Source: Haloarculaceae archaeon
GTDB taxonomy: Archaea; Halobacteriota; Halobacteria; Halobacteriales; Haloarculaceae
Direction of reading: 5' to 3'
Assembly (NCBI GenBank): GCA_028274885.1
Contig: JAQCMX010000036.1
Location: 1-10,650 of the forward strand
Length of the DNA: 10,650 nt
The notes under the pieces were generated by a model that worked only from the letters and a program-made list of their open reading frames with translations, made no database searches and had not been told where the DNA came from. Positions 1 to 5,427 of this stretch are shown one piece after another. The translations under genes and the position numbers were made by a program. Numbering within the stretch: position 1 is the stretch's first letter; every line of letters starts with the position of its first letter.

Positions 1-627
1 ATCGACGGTGAGAGCCACCACCCGTGTGAACGTGAGTCGACCCCGTACTGCGAGACACACACGGGTAGGTGGGCCTGTGCGCGCTGTCGGGGCGAGTGTG
101 ACCTCCCGCTCGAATCCTGCCGGGAGGAACACGCGATCTATCTGGCGGCCTTCGCGCCGGACATATTCAAAGTAGGGGTGACGCGGTCCTGGCGCCTTCG
201 GACGCGGCTGAGAGAACAGGGGGCCGACAGAGCGGTCCATCTCCAGACGGTCGAAAACGGGCGGATCGCCCGTCAGATCGAACACGAAATCGCATCGGAT
301 ATCCCCGAGAGGGTACAGATATCGGCCAAGAGACGAGGAATCCACCGCGCAATCGACGAGTCAGCCTGGGCGGCCCTCCTCTCCGAGTTCGAACCACTGG
401 AGACCTACGATTTCGACTACAATCTCACAGTCGATCGGCGACCTCAGCGGGAAACGCTCGCGCGAGGGATCGTCGAGGGAGCGAAAGGCCGGTTGCTGGT
501 GGTGCAAAACCGAAGGAGCGCCTTCGCGGTCGATCTGCGAGATCTCGTGGGACACGAACTGGTCGACGGTGAGAGAGGGGCACACACCGACGGACGGGTC
601 CAGGCGAGTTTCGCCACGTTCGAGTGA
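1..627 (+). CDS. DUF2797 family zinc-cluster protein (5' end missing)
   Basis: The reading frame is open from base 1 and ends with TGA at 625-627, so 208 residues are visible and the true start lies before the window. The GTG at 178 is an internal valine codon. The visible N-terminal part has a dense Cys/His cluster (Cys 9, 17, 26, 29, 33 and 40, His 20, counted from base 1) expected to bind zinc. It is followed by the stretch IYLAAFAPDIFKVGVTR (residues 46-62), which I recognise as the DUF2797 signature. The pattern of a beta strand with Tyr, then KVG-T-R, then an Arg/Leu-rich helix, resembles GIY-YIG or T5orf172-type domains, but that link is my inference and no nuclease activity is shown. 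The function of the family is unknown. It converges on the prenyl synthase gene with 27 bases between stops. Confidence 0.8.
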   Translation: MDGESHHPCERESTPYCETHTGRWACARCRGECDLPLESCREEHAIYLAAFAPDIFKVGVTRSWRLRTRLREQGADRAVHLQTVENGRIARQIEHEIASDIPERVQISAKRRGIHRAIDESAWAALLSEFEPLETYDFDYNLTVDRRPQRETLARGIVEGAKGRLLVVQNRRSAFAVDLRDLVGHELVDGERGAHTDGRVQASFATFE

Positions 628-654
628 CGATGTCGGTCAGCCACTGGTTAGGTC

Positions 655-1719
655 TCACGCCTGCCGTTCGATCACGAACCGGCTGAACTCTCTGAGCTGT
701 GACTCCGCTTTCGGTTCAAGATCCAGCCCGTCGAGATGTTCGCGCGCACTCGCCGAGAGTTCCCTGGCCCTCGTTCGGGCATACTCTATCGCACCGACCC
801 CCTGCAGGATATCGATCACCTCCATGATCTCCTCGTCGGTGTTGTCTTCGGCCCAGAGGATCTCCTCGAGTCGCGCAACCCTCTCCGGGGACGCCTGTTC
901 CGCTGCGTAGATGACCATCAGCGTTTTTTTTCCCTCCCGGATATCGTTTCCGAACTCCTTGCCAAACTCATTGGCCTGATCCAACGTGTTCCGGACATCG
1001 AGAATGTCATCACTGATCTGAAATGCGATAGACATCTCCTCGGCGTACCGTCCGAATCGACGCCGCATCTCCGTGGACTGACCGGTCACGATTGCGGCCA
1101 GTCGGGCAACGATCCGGGCCAGACAGCCCGTTTTGCAGGCACACATCTCGTAGTAACGCTGTTCGTCGACAGTTATCTGACGCTGATTGTGCCAGTAGAT
1201 ATCCATCCCTTGCCCGAGATGGGTTCTGTTGAGTTCGTGTGTGAGCATTTCGTAGGCTTCGAGGCGCTGCTCGGGCGTCAGCAAGCCCCGGTCCTGGTTG
1301 ATCACCTTCAGCGGAATAAAATACATCGCGTTCCCCGCGTTTAAAGCGATGTCGGCTCCAAACTGGTGGTGGAGAGCCGGGTTTCCCCGACGTTTGCGCG
1401 CTTCGTCCTCCACGTCGTCGACGATTATCGTCCCGTTGTGAAGGATCTCGGGGATGCAGGCGTATGGAAGAAACTCCTCGGGATCCTCGCCGACAGCCCT
1501 GATAAATATGAGAAAGAGAATCGCCCGCCATCGCTTCCCGCCACGGTCGAGAAGTTCCCATATCGGATCGGCCAAGGCTCGCTGAATCGCTTCCGACTGG
1601 TACCGGTACGTGGGCTCATCAAAAAAATCAGAGAGGTACGCCTCGTCGATAATCCGGGGAAGCAACTCCTCGATGGTCTCGTCGATAACAGGCCGCCACT
1701 TCATAAGTACGTCCTGCAT
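655..1719 (-). CDS. Polyprenyl diphosphate synthase (GGPP/longer-chain, type III-like)
   Basis: A 354-residue trans-prenyltransferase that would condense isopentenyl diphosphate onto allylic diphosphates in the cytoplasm for ether-lipid or quinone side chains. All key motifs are visible: GGKR (60-63), the first Asp-rich motif DDVED (101-105) followed by RKRRG, GQGMDIYW (169-176), KTG (196-198), the second Asp-rich motif DDILD (237-241), and KEFGNDIREGKKT (254-266). The HNGTIIVDDVED and GQGMDIYW wording resembles eukaryotic (type III) GGPP synthases more than the usual haloarchaeal IdsA form HTFSLVHDDIMD. Residue 96, five before the first motif, is Gly rather than a bulky aromatic, so chain length cannot be read off with confidence. 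The ATG at 1719 is chosen because a TATA-like box lies about 27 bases upstream. Met6 (1704) is a less likely start. The next gene upstream on the same strand, the YchF-type GTPase, stops 76 bases away. Confidence 0.93.
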   Translation of the reverse strand: MQDVLMKWRPVIDETIEELLPRIIDEAYLSDFFDEPTYRYQSEAIQRALADPIWELLDRGGKRWRAILFLIFIRAVGEDPEEFLPYACIPEILHNGTIIVDDVEDEARKRRGNPALHHQFGADIALNAGNAMYFIPLKVINQDRGLLTPEQRLEAYEMLTHELNRTHLGQGMDIYWHNQRQITVDEQRYYEMCACKTGCLARIVARLAAIVTGQSTEMRRRFGRYAEEMSIAFQISDDILDVRNTLDQANEFGKEFGNDIREGKKTLMVIYAAEQASPERVARLEEILWAEDNTDEEIMEVIDILQGVGAIEYARTRARELSASAREHLDGLDLEPKAESQLREFSRFVIERQA

Positions 1720-1742
1720 ACACGGGCACTCGACGGCGGAGG

Positions 1743-1750
1743 ATAAAAAA
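1743..1750 (-). promoter_or_regulatory. TATA box of the prenyl synthase gene
   Basis: The minus strand reads TTTTTTAT here, centred about 27 bases before the ATG at 1719. This is the spacing expected for a haloarchaeal leaderless transcript. The T-run also lies about 50 bases after the stop of the upstream GTPase gene. Confidence 0.6.
1745..1750 (-). terminator. Possible T-run terminator of the YchF-type GTPase gene
   Basis: Six consecutive T on the minus strand follow a GC-rich stretch (CTACGGGGGTGG) and lie 45-51 bases after the GTPase stop. Archaeal intrinsic termination needs only a T-run. The same bases form the TATA-like box of the next gene, so the dual role is an inference. Confidence 0.35.
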
Positions 1751-1795
1751 CCACCCCCGTAGGGCCCGACTGGATACGCTCTGCCCCCGGATCTG

Positions 1796-2977
1796 TCAGT
1801 TTGCGGTACTCACGATCTTGATCACGTCGCCGTCCTCGAGTTGGTGGTCCTCACTGATTTTGCGATCCGCACGTGCGTCGACCGCGTGGAGATACCCCTC
1901 TCCGATGTCAGTATGGACAGCGTACGCGAGGTCACGCGGGGTCGATCCGGCCGGCAGAAGGTGGGCATCCGGTAACAGTCGTCCCTGTCCGTCGACCCAC
2001 TTCGTTTCGTTCTCGACAGGGTATACCGTGATATGGTCGAGGACATCGTAAACGGCAGTGTTGATTGCCTGTTGAAGGCCCGTTCCGCCGTAGAGTTCAA
2101 TCACGTCCCGGATCTGTTCGAGCCCCTCGCGTTGCTGGTCGCTCACGGAGTCTTCGATGCGAAAGCCATCGTCCCCGGGGTGGTACGAGACGACCCCCGC
2201 GTCGTGGCCACGACGGAGCGCAAGTTCACCCTCAGCAGTTGCGGGGATCACGACATCAGCGGTCTCCCGCAGACGGTCTATGTTTTCGGCCGGGGCGATA
2301 TCGGCCTTGTTTGCAACGATCATAATCGGTTTCGTTCGCGCCCGCAGGTCGCGTGCGAGTTCGCGGCGGTCGTCGTCGGTCCACGCACGGGGGCTGTCGG
2401 GATACTCGACGGTCCGTAATGATGCAGCAATATCCCGGGCTGTCGCCCCGATTCCGGTTAGCATCTCGGTGAGTGCGTCGTCGATATCGAAATCCGGAGC
2501 CCGTGATTGGCGCTCGATCGACTCCCAGTTGCGGGTGAGAATGGAGGCGAACCAGCGGTTCGTTTCCTCCTCGATGAAATCTACGTCCGCGACCGGGTCG
2601 TGCTCGCCTACCTCGACCGGTTCCCCCTCCTCGTCTGTCTCCCCTGCGGCGTCGACAACGTGCAGGAGGACGTCTGCGTCGGTCAACTCGTCCAGAAACT
2701 GGTTGCCGAGACCGCGGCCCTCGTGTGCGCCTGGAACGAGTCCTGCGACGTCAAGCAGTTCCAACGGAACGTACCGTTTTCCGTCACGACAGTTGTCGCT
2801 ATCACAGCGCCTCTGACGGTCGAGACAGGGACACTCTGTCCGCGCGTAACTGATCCCACGGTTGGCGTCGATGGTCGTAAACGGGTAGTTACCAACCTCC
2901 ACGTCGGCCATTGTCGCTGCAGTGTAGAACGTCGACTTGCCAGCGTTCGGTTTCCCGGCAAGCGCGATAGAGAGCAT
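1796..2977 (-). CDS. ychF: YchF/Obg-like GTPase with C-terminal TGS domain
   Basis: A 393-residue cytoplasmic P-loop GTPase of the archaeal YchF (Obg-related) family, a group linked to ribosomes and translation. The G motifs are complete: G1 GKPNAGKST (8-16), G2 NYPFTT (30-35), G3 DVAGLVPGAHEGRG (76-89) and G4 NKAD (223-226). The intact NKxD indicates GTP rather than the ATP preference of human OLA1, which has NMEE. A helical insert covers about 131-215, and a TGS domain (about 313-390) closes the protein. A Cys-rich loop (Cys 49, 51, 58 and 63) sits between G2 and G3, as in archaeal relatives. The frame is open to 3106, but the family starts right at MLSIALAGKPNAGKS, so the ATG at 2977 is preferred over an extra 43 residues of unrelated character. 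No clear ribosome binding site is seen. Confidence 0.93.
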   Translation of the reverse strand: MLSIALAGKPNAGKSTFYTAATMADVEVGNYPFTTIDANRGISYARTECPCLDRQRRCDSDNCRDGKRYVPLELLDVAGLVPGAHEGRGLGNQFLDELTDADVLLHVVDAAGETDEEGEPVEVGEHDPVADVDFIEEETNRWFASILTRNWESIERQSRAPDFDIDDALTEMLTGIGATARDIAASLRTVEYPDSPRAWTDDDRRELARDLRARTKPIMIVANKADIAPAENIDRLRETADVVIPATAEGELALRRGHDAGVVSYHPGDDGFRIEDSVSDQQREGLEQIRDVIELYGGTGLQQAINTAVYDVLDHITVYPVENETKWVDGQGRLLPDAHLLPAGSTPRDLAYAVHTDIGEGYLHAVDARADRKISEDHQLEDGDVIKIVSTAN

Positions 2978-3062
2978 ACCAACGCTACCGGCCGGGGAGA
3001 GCAATTCCCTTTCGGTTCGGTGAGTCGACCGCGTGTCGTACGAACAGCCCGTGCGCACTGCA

Positions 3063-3103
3063 GTAGTCAACAGTATCGCCGACAATCGCCTGTCAACGAC
3101 TAC
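3063..3103. repeat. Imperfect dyad upstream of the GTPase gene
   Basis: The six-base arms GTAGTC (3063-3068) and GACTAC (3098-3103) flank 29 bases that contain CAACAGTATC. The dyad lies immediately downstream, in minus-strand terms, of the TATA-like TATTTGG, where a transcript for the GTPase would start. It could be an operator or a leader hairpin. Arms this short can occur by chance. Confidence 0.25.
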
Positions 3104-3110
3104 CAAATAA
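3104..3110 (-). promoter_or_regulatory. Possible distal TATA box for the GTPase gene
   Basis: The minus strand reads TATTTGG, preceded by TTA. A transcript starting about 25 bases later (near 3080) would have a leader of about 100 bases before the ATG at 2977. A weaker AT-rich patch (GGGAATTGC, minus strand, around 3001-3009) at the leaderless distance is an alternative. Confidence 0.25.
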
Positions 3111-3136
3111 CGGGGCTCGATACGATGAGCGTGATT

Positions 3137-3142
3137 AAAAAA
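3137..3142 (-). terminator. Possible T-run terminator after the bactofilin-like gene
   Basis: The minus strand reads GGGCGC followed by six T, about 200 bases after the stop at 3346. The GC-rich lead-in and T-run fit archaeal intrinsic termination. On the plus strand the same bases read ATTAAAAAA and could instead be a TATA box for an unrecognised transcript. Confidence 0.3.
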
Positions 3143-3345
3143 GCGCCCGCTCCGTGTCTACCACCTGGTACGGACTTAAGAGAGCCTGGTAGGACGAGCC
3201 CACTGTCCGAGCACCACGGGCGAATCGATGTGCCCGCGATGCCGACGCCAGACTCTACTCGGGCCTGGATATGATGGTGGCGTAGACAAAAGAGCAGCTG
3301 TTCGGGGTGGGGAGTACTCCGCAGATACACTGAACTTCGTCTGAC

Positions 3346-4323
3346 TTATTCGTTGCCCTGCCCGGGTGTTTGTTCCTCATCATCCCGCGGTCTGATCGCC
3401 GGCTCGGGTTCCTCCTGCTCGGAGGCCATGCTTTCCTCGTCGGTTTTTTGTTCCGTTGCTCCCACAACTGTGTCGTCGATGACAGGCTCTGACACCATCG
3501 ACATCTCCTCGCTGGCACGGATCGCACCCTCGATCTCCGCTTCGTGATGGATTTCGACGAACTCGCCGGCCACGTCCCCACGTATCTTTACCTCTGGCCC
3601 TACGCGAACAGTTCCCGTACGCGTGGTAACGTTTCCTGTCAGTTCAGTTCCTGCGCCGACGGTTACCCCCTTACGGGCCCGGAGACTGCCAAATATCTCG
3701 TTGTTCCGTCCTACCACGAGCGACTCGGCTCTGATGTTCCCGTGTAGTCGACAGTTATCACCCATCCGGCCCGGTTCCGAGACCCGCCAGGCGTCGTCGT
3801 TGACACGACTGCCCCGCGGGATAATGACAGGGTCGTGTTCACGCCCCTCCGGATCGAGAACCGCCGACAGCATCTCCTCCGCGGCCTCCTCCTCACCGAT
3901 CCGAAGCAACTGCGTGAGATACACGAACAGAAATACGATCGTCGGCATGGGGTTGCGGATGACGATCCAGCCGTTGGCCTCGAAGCCGTCCTCGATGTCG
4001 ACATCGTCCCCGATGTCCAGATTGCCTGCGACGCGTAGCTCTCCGTCGATGTTGACACGCTCGCCCAGGTACGCGTCCTCGCCGACCAGTACGTTGTCGG
4101 CCACGGTACACCACATGTCGATCCGACAGTCACCTTCCGCCTCGATGTGCCCGTCAAATTGGACGCGCTCGCCTGCGATGACGTTTTGACCCCGCACGCC
4201 GAACTCGACTGTCGACTGTCCACCCACGATCACGTCACCATCAGTCACGAGGTCGTGTTCCTCGACGTGGGTTCCGTCAGGGATGCGCAGTTCCTCGAGC
4301 GGGTCAGAGCCAAACGTCGGCAC
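3346..4323 (-). CDS. Bactofilin/halofilin-like beta-helix polymer protein
   Basis: The protein has 325 residues. It is built of two stretches of short Val/Ile-Gly-Asp-rich repeats of the right-handed beta-helix kind (about 27-118 and 166-270), e.g. VLVGEDAYLGERVNIDGEL. Between them lies a hydrophobic segment (about 119-140, with NPMPTIVFLFVYL) that could insert in or lie on the membrane. A strongly acidic, low-complexity tail (about 272-325) ends the chain. This is the layout of haloarchaeal polymer-forming cytoskeletal proteins. It may correspond to the halofilin HalA group involved in cell shape, but I cannot confirm orthology. The GTG at 4323 is preferred over the ATG at 4449, because TATTAAA lies 24-30 bases upstream of it and the 42 extra residues (VRRVSDAPPGF and so on) look non-native. 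The gene stands alone, divergent from the endonuclease III-like gene. Confidence 0.82.
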   Translation of the reverse strand: MPTFGSDPLEELRIPDGTHVEEHDLVTDGDVIVGGQSTVEFGVRGQNVIAGERVQFDGHIEAEGDCRIDMWCTVADNVLVGEDAYLGERVNIDGELRVAGNLDIGDDVDIEDGFEANGWIVIRNPMPTIVFLFVYLTQLLRIGEEEAAEEMLSAVLDPEGREHDPVIIPRGSRVNDDAWRVSEPGRMGDNCRLHGNIRAESLVVGRNNEIFGSLRARKGVTVGAGTELTGNVTTRTGTVRVGPEVKIRGDVAGEFVEIHHEAEIEGAIRASEEMSMVSEPVIDDTVVGATEQKTDEESMASEQEEPEPAIRPRDDEEQTPGQGNE

Positions 4324-4346
4324 ACCTGTATAAGTAAATTCGATGG

Positions 4347-4353
4347 TATTAAA
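4347..4353 (-). promoter_or_regulatory. TATA box of the bactofilin-like gene
   Basis: The minus strand reads TTTAATA, lying 24-30 bases before the GTG at 4323 and matching the haloarchaeal TATA consensus. Its spacing sets a leaderless start and argues against the longer reading frame starting at 4449, which lies upstream of this box. Confidence 0.7.
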
Positions 4354-4375
4354 CCCCGGTGGCGCGTCCGACACG

Positions 4376-4409
4376 CGTCTGACGGACGGCAGACGACCGG
4401 GCTCGGTCG
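4376..4409. repeat. Two adjacent hairpin-forming dyads
   Basis: CGTCTG (4376-4381) pairs with CAGACG (4390-4395) across 8 bases. CGACCG (4394-4399) pairs with CGGTCG (4404-4409) across GGCT. The dyads overlap by two bases, so they are mutually exclusive at full length. They lie 23-60 bases upstream of the bactofilin-like gene's TATA box and could be operator sites or part of an RNA. Confidence 0.4.
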
Positions 4410-4614
4410 GCACAGAGCCATCCAGTCTGGGTGTCCCCGTCTGGCACAATTACGAAAGCTGGGCCAGGCCGGGCAGTCTCAGGCTGTGGACGCCAGCGGA
4501 TTTGACCGCGAAAACAACTGTCGCGCACGTAAACAGTGCTGCCCCGCAGTGGCGCATCCGGTACACACTCGCGGCACAGACGCCGGATCCCTGCTAGCAG
4601 AACCAACAAAGACC

Positions 4615-4619
4615 TATTT
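4615..4619 (+). promoter_or_regulatory. TATA-like box of the endonuclease III-like gene
   Basis: TATTT lies 22-26 bases before the ATG at 4641, preceded by an A-rich stretch (AACAAAGAC) that may be the BRE. The distance fits a leaderless transcript. The match to consensus is modest. Confidence 0.45.
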
Positions 4620-4640
4620 CGCAAGCCCTGATCGGCACAT

Positions 4641-5288
4641 ATGCGGATCAACGAACTGCACGAGGAACTGATCGCACTCCACGGCGAACCATCCGCCGTC
4701 CAGTCAGATGATGGGGTCAGGCAACTGGTTACCACGATTCTCTCGCAGAACGTCGCGGACATTCAGACATCCAGGGCCGCCGCTAATCTGTTCACCACCT
4801 ACGATTCCTACGAGGAAATCGAGCACGCACCGCAGGACGAGTTAGCAGAGGTAATCTCACAGGTCGGTCTGATGAACCAGAAATCGGAGCGTATTCAAAA
4901 CGCACTGTCCAAGATACGAGAGGAGGTGGATGGCGGGTACTCCCTCGAATTCCTGCGGGAGACGGAGACGGGGACGGCCAAAGATTGGCTTACCGAGATC
5001 AAAGGGATCGGACCCAAGACCGCCAGTGTCGTTCTCAACTTTCATTTCGACAAGCCTGTCTTCGCAGTCGACACTCACGTCGAACGGCTCTCAAAGCGGT
5101 TCGGGTTCGTTGACGAGTCTCTCTCGCCCGAGAGGGTTCACGAAGAGATGAACGAGATCGTGCCGGACGACAACAAGTACTCACTCCACGTGTTGATGAT
5201 AACACACGGGCGTGAGTACTGCACCGCTCAGAGCCCAGACTGCCAGAATCCAGTGTGTGAACGGTTCTGTGGGTGCGAGCACTGCTGA
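4641..5288 (+). CDS. Endonuclease III-like DNA glycosylase/AP lyase, atypical Cys cluster
   Basis: A 215-residue HhH-GPD base-excision repair enzyme, expected to remove oxidised pyrimidines and cleave at abasic sites. The helix-hairpin-helix EIKGIGPKTASVV (119-131) contains the predicted catalytic Lys126. VDTHVERLSKRFG (143-155) contains the catalytic Asp144. ILSQNVAD (33-40) is the usual N-terminal helix signature. The C terminus carries six cysteines (194, 201, 206, 210, 212 and 215) instead of the standard C-x6-C-x2-C-x5-C iron-sulphur motif. C194-x6-C201-x4-C206-x5-C212 comes closest. A 4Fe-4S cluster is therefore likely but with altered loop spacing. The enzyme may be a paralogue of canonical archaeal Nth rather than its replacement. 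The ATG at 4641 is supported by a TATA-like box at the leaderless distance. Confidence 0.9.
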   Translation: MRINELHEELIALHGEPSAVQSDDGVRQLVTTILSQNVADIQTSRAAANLFTTYDSYEEIEHAPQDELAEVISQVGLMNQKSERIQNALSKIREEVDGGYSLEFLRETETGTAKDWLTEIKGIGPKTASVVLNFHFDKPVFAVDTHVERLSKRFGFVDESLSPERVHEEMNEIVPDDNKYSLHVLMITHGREYCTAQSPDCQNPVCERFCGCEHC

Positions 5289-5302
5289 CTGTGCGGGTGA
5301 TG

Positions 5303-5379
5303 ATACTGTTGGCTGTAAGTCCTTCAAGAGTTTCGCCACCACGTGGCGAATATCGTAGATCAGTTACAGCCAACAGTAT
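5303..5379. repeat. 77-base element with perfect 16-base terminal inverted repeats (MITE-like)
   Basis: ATACTGTTGGCTGTAA at 5303-5318 is matched exactly by its reverse complement at 5364-5379. Inside lies a second perfect dyad, TTCGCCAC (5332-5339) / GTGGCGAA (5343-5350), with a CAC loop. The element starts 15 bases after the endonuclease gene stop and ends 17 bases before the TATA box of the next gene. The length and long terminal repeats suggest a miniature inverted-repeat transposable element, non-autonomous because it has no coding capacity. I see no convincing target-site duplication in the flanks. Alternatives are a bidirectional terminator or a large operator for the phospholipase D gene. 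No T-run follows the hairpin. Confidence 0.65.
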
Positions 5380-5395
5380 GAGGTTTGCCACGGAG

Positions 5396-5404
5396 TTTTA
5401 AATA
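5396..5404 (+). promoter_or_regulatory. TATA box of the phospholipase D-like gene
   Basis: TTTTAAATA is centred 28 bases before the GTG at 5428, a strong match to the haloarchaeal TATA box at leaderless spacing. The inverted-repeat element ends 17 bases upstream, so the BRE and upstream activation region lie against or inside it. Confidence 0.7.
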
Positions 5405-5427
5405 GGATCGGGCGGCCAGTCCCCCCC

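Larger units (their letters stand above)
2978..3345. other. 368-base gap with dyad symmetries, no convincing gene
   Basis: No supportable coding frame is seen. From right to left on the minus strand, i.e. after the bactofilin-like gene, it holds an inverted pair CTACCA (3158-3163) / TGGTAG (3187-3192), the palindrome TACCACCTGGTA (3159-3170), a T-run (3137-3142), a TATA-like TATTTGG (3104-3110) and an inverted pair GTAGTC/GACTAC (3063-3068, 3098-3103). It could hold a 3' UTR with terminator plus the GTPase promoter and leader, or a small structured RNA. Confidence 0.5.
4324..4640. other. 317-base divergent intergenic region with hairpins
   Basis: It lies between the divergent bactofilin-like and endonuclease III-like genes and carries both promoters. 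Two adjacent dyads, CGTCTG/CAGACG and CGACCG/CGGTCG, lie at 4376-4409. Open frames through it continue into both neighbours and have no recognisable protein, so I call no gene here. Confidence 0.5.

Noticed and set aside
2978..3106. N-terminal extension of the GTPase by 43 residues
   Set aside because: The family starts directly at the beta strand before the P-loop. The extension is unlike the rest of the protein and overlaps the probable promoter region.
2507..3274. 255-codon plus-strand frame opposite the GTPase gene
   Set aside because: It is an antisense shadow: the minus-strand frame holds complete G1-G4 motifs and a TGS domain, while this translation has no recognisable feature.
3100..3330. 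76-codon minus-strand frame in the gap upstream of the GTPase gene
   Set aside because: It begins at a GTG without promoter or ribosome binding site, its composition is not haloarchaeal, it crosses the T-run, and no family is recognised.
3271..3344. Possible C/D-box guide RNA (ATGATGG with CTGA at 3330 and 3341)
   Set aside because: The C-like box deviates from the consensus, the spacing to the D-like boxes is irregular, no C'/D' pair or terminal stem is visible, and CTGA is common by chance.
4349..4762. 137-codon minus-strand frame with a CREC motif across the 4324-4640 gap
   Set aside because: It runs antisense into the N-terminal coding part of the well-supported endonuclease III-like gene, has no recognisable domain, and its composition (Ser/Arg/Cys-rich) is unlike the acidic proteins of this genome.
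5332..5350. Inner hairpin of the inverted-repeat element as an intrinsic terminator for the endonuclease gene
   Set aside because: No T-run follows the hairpin, and the symmetric nested layout with 16-base outer arms is better explained as an element or operator.
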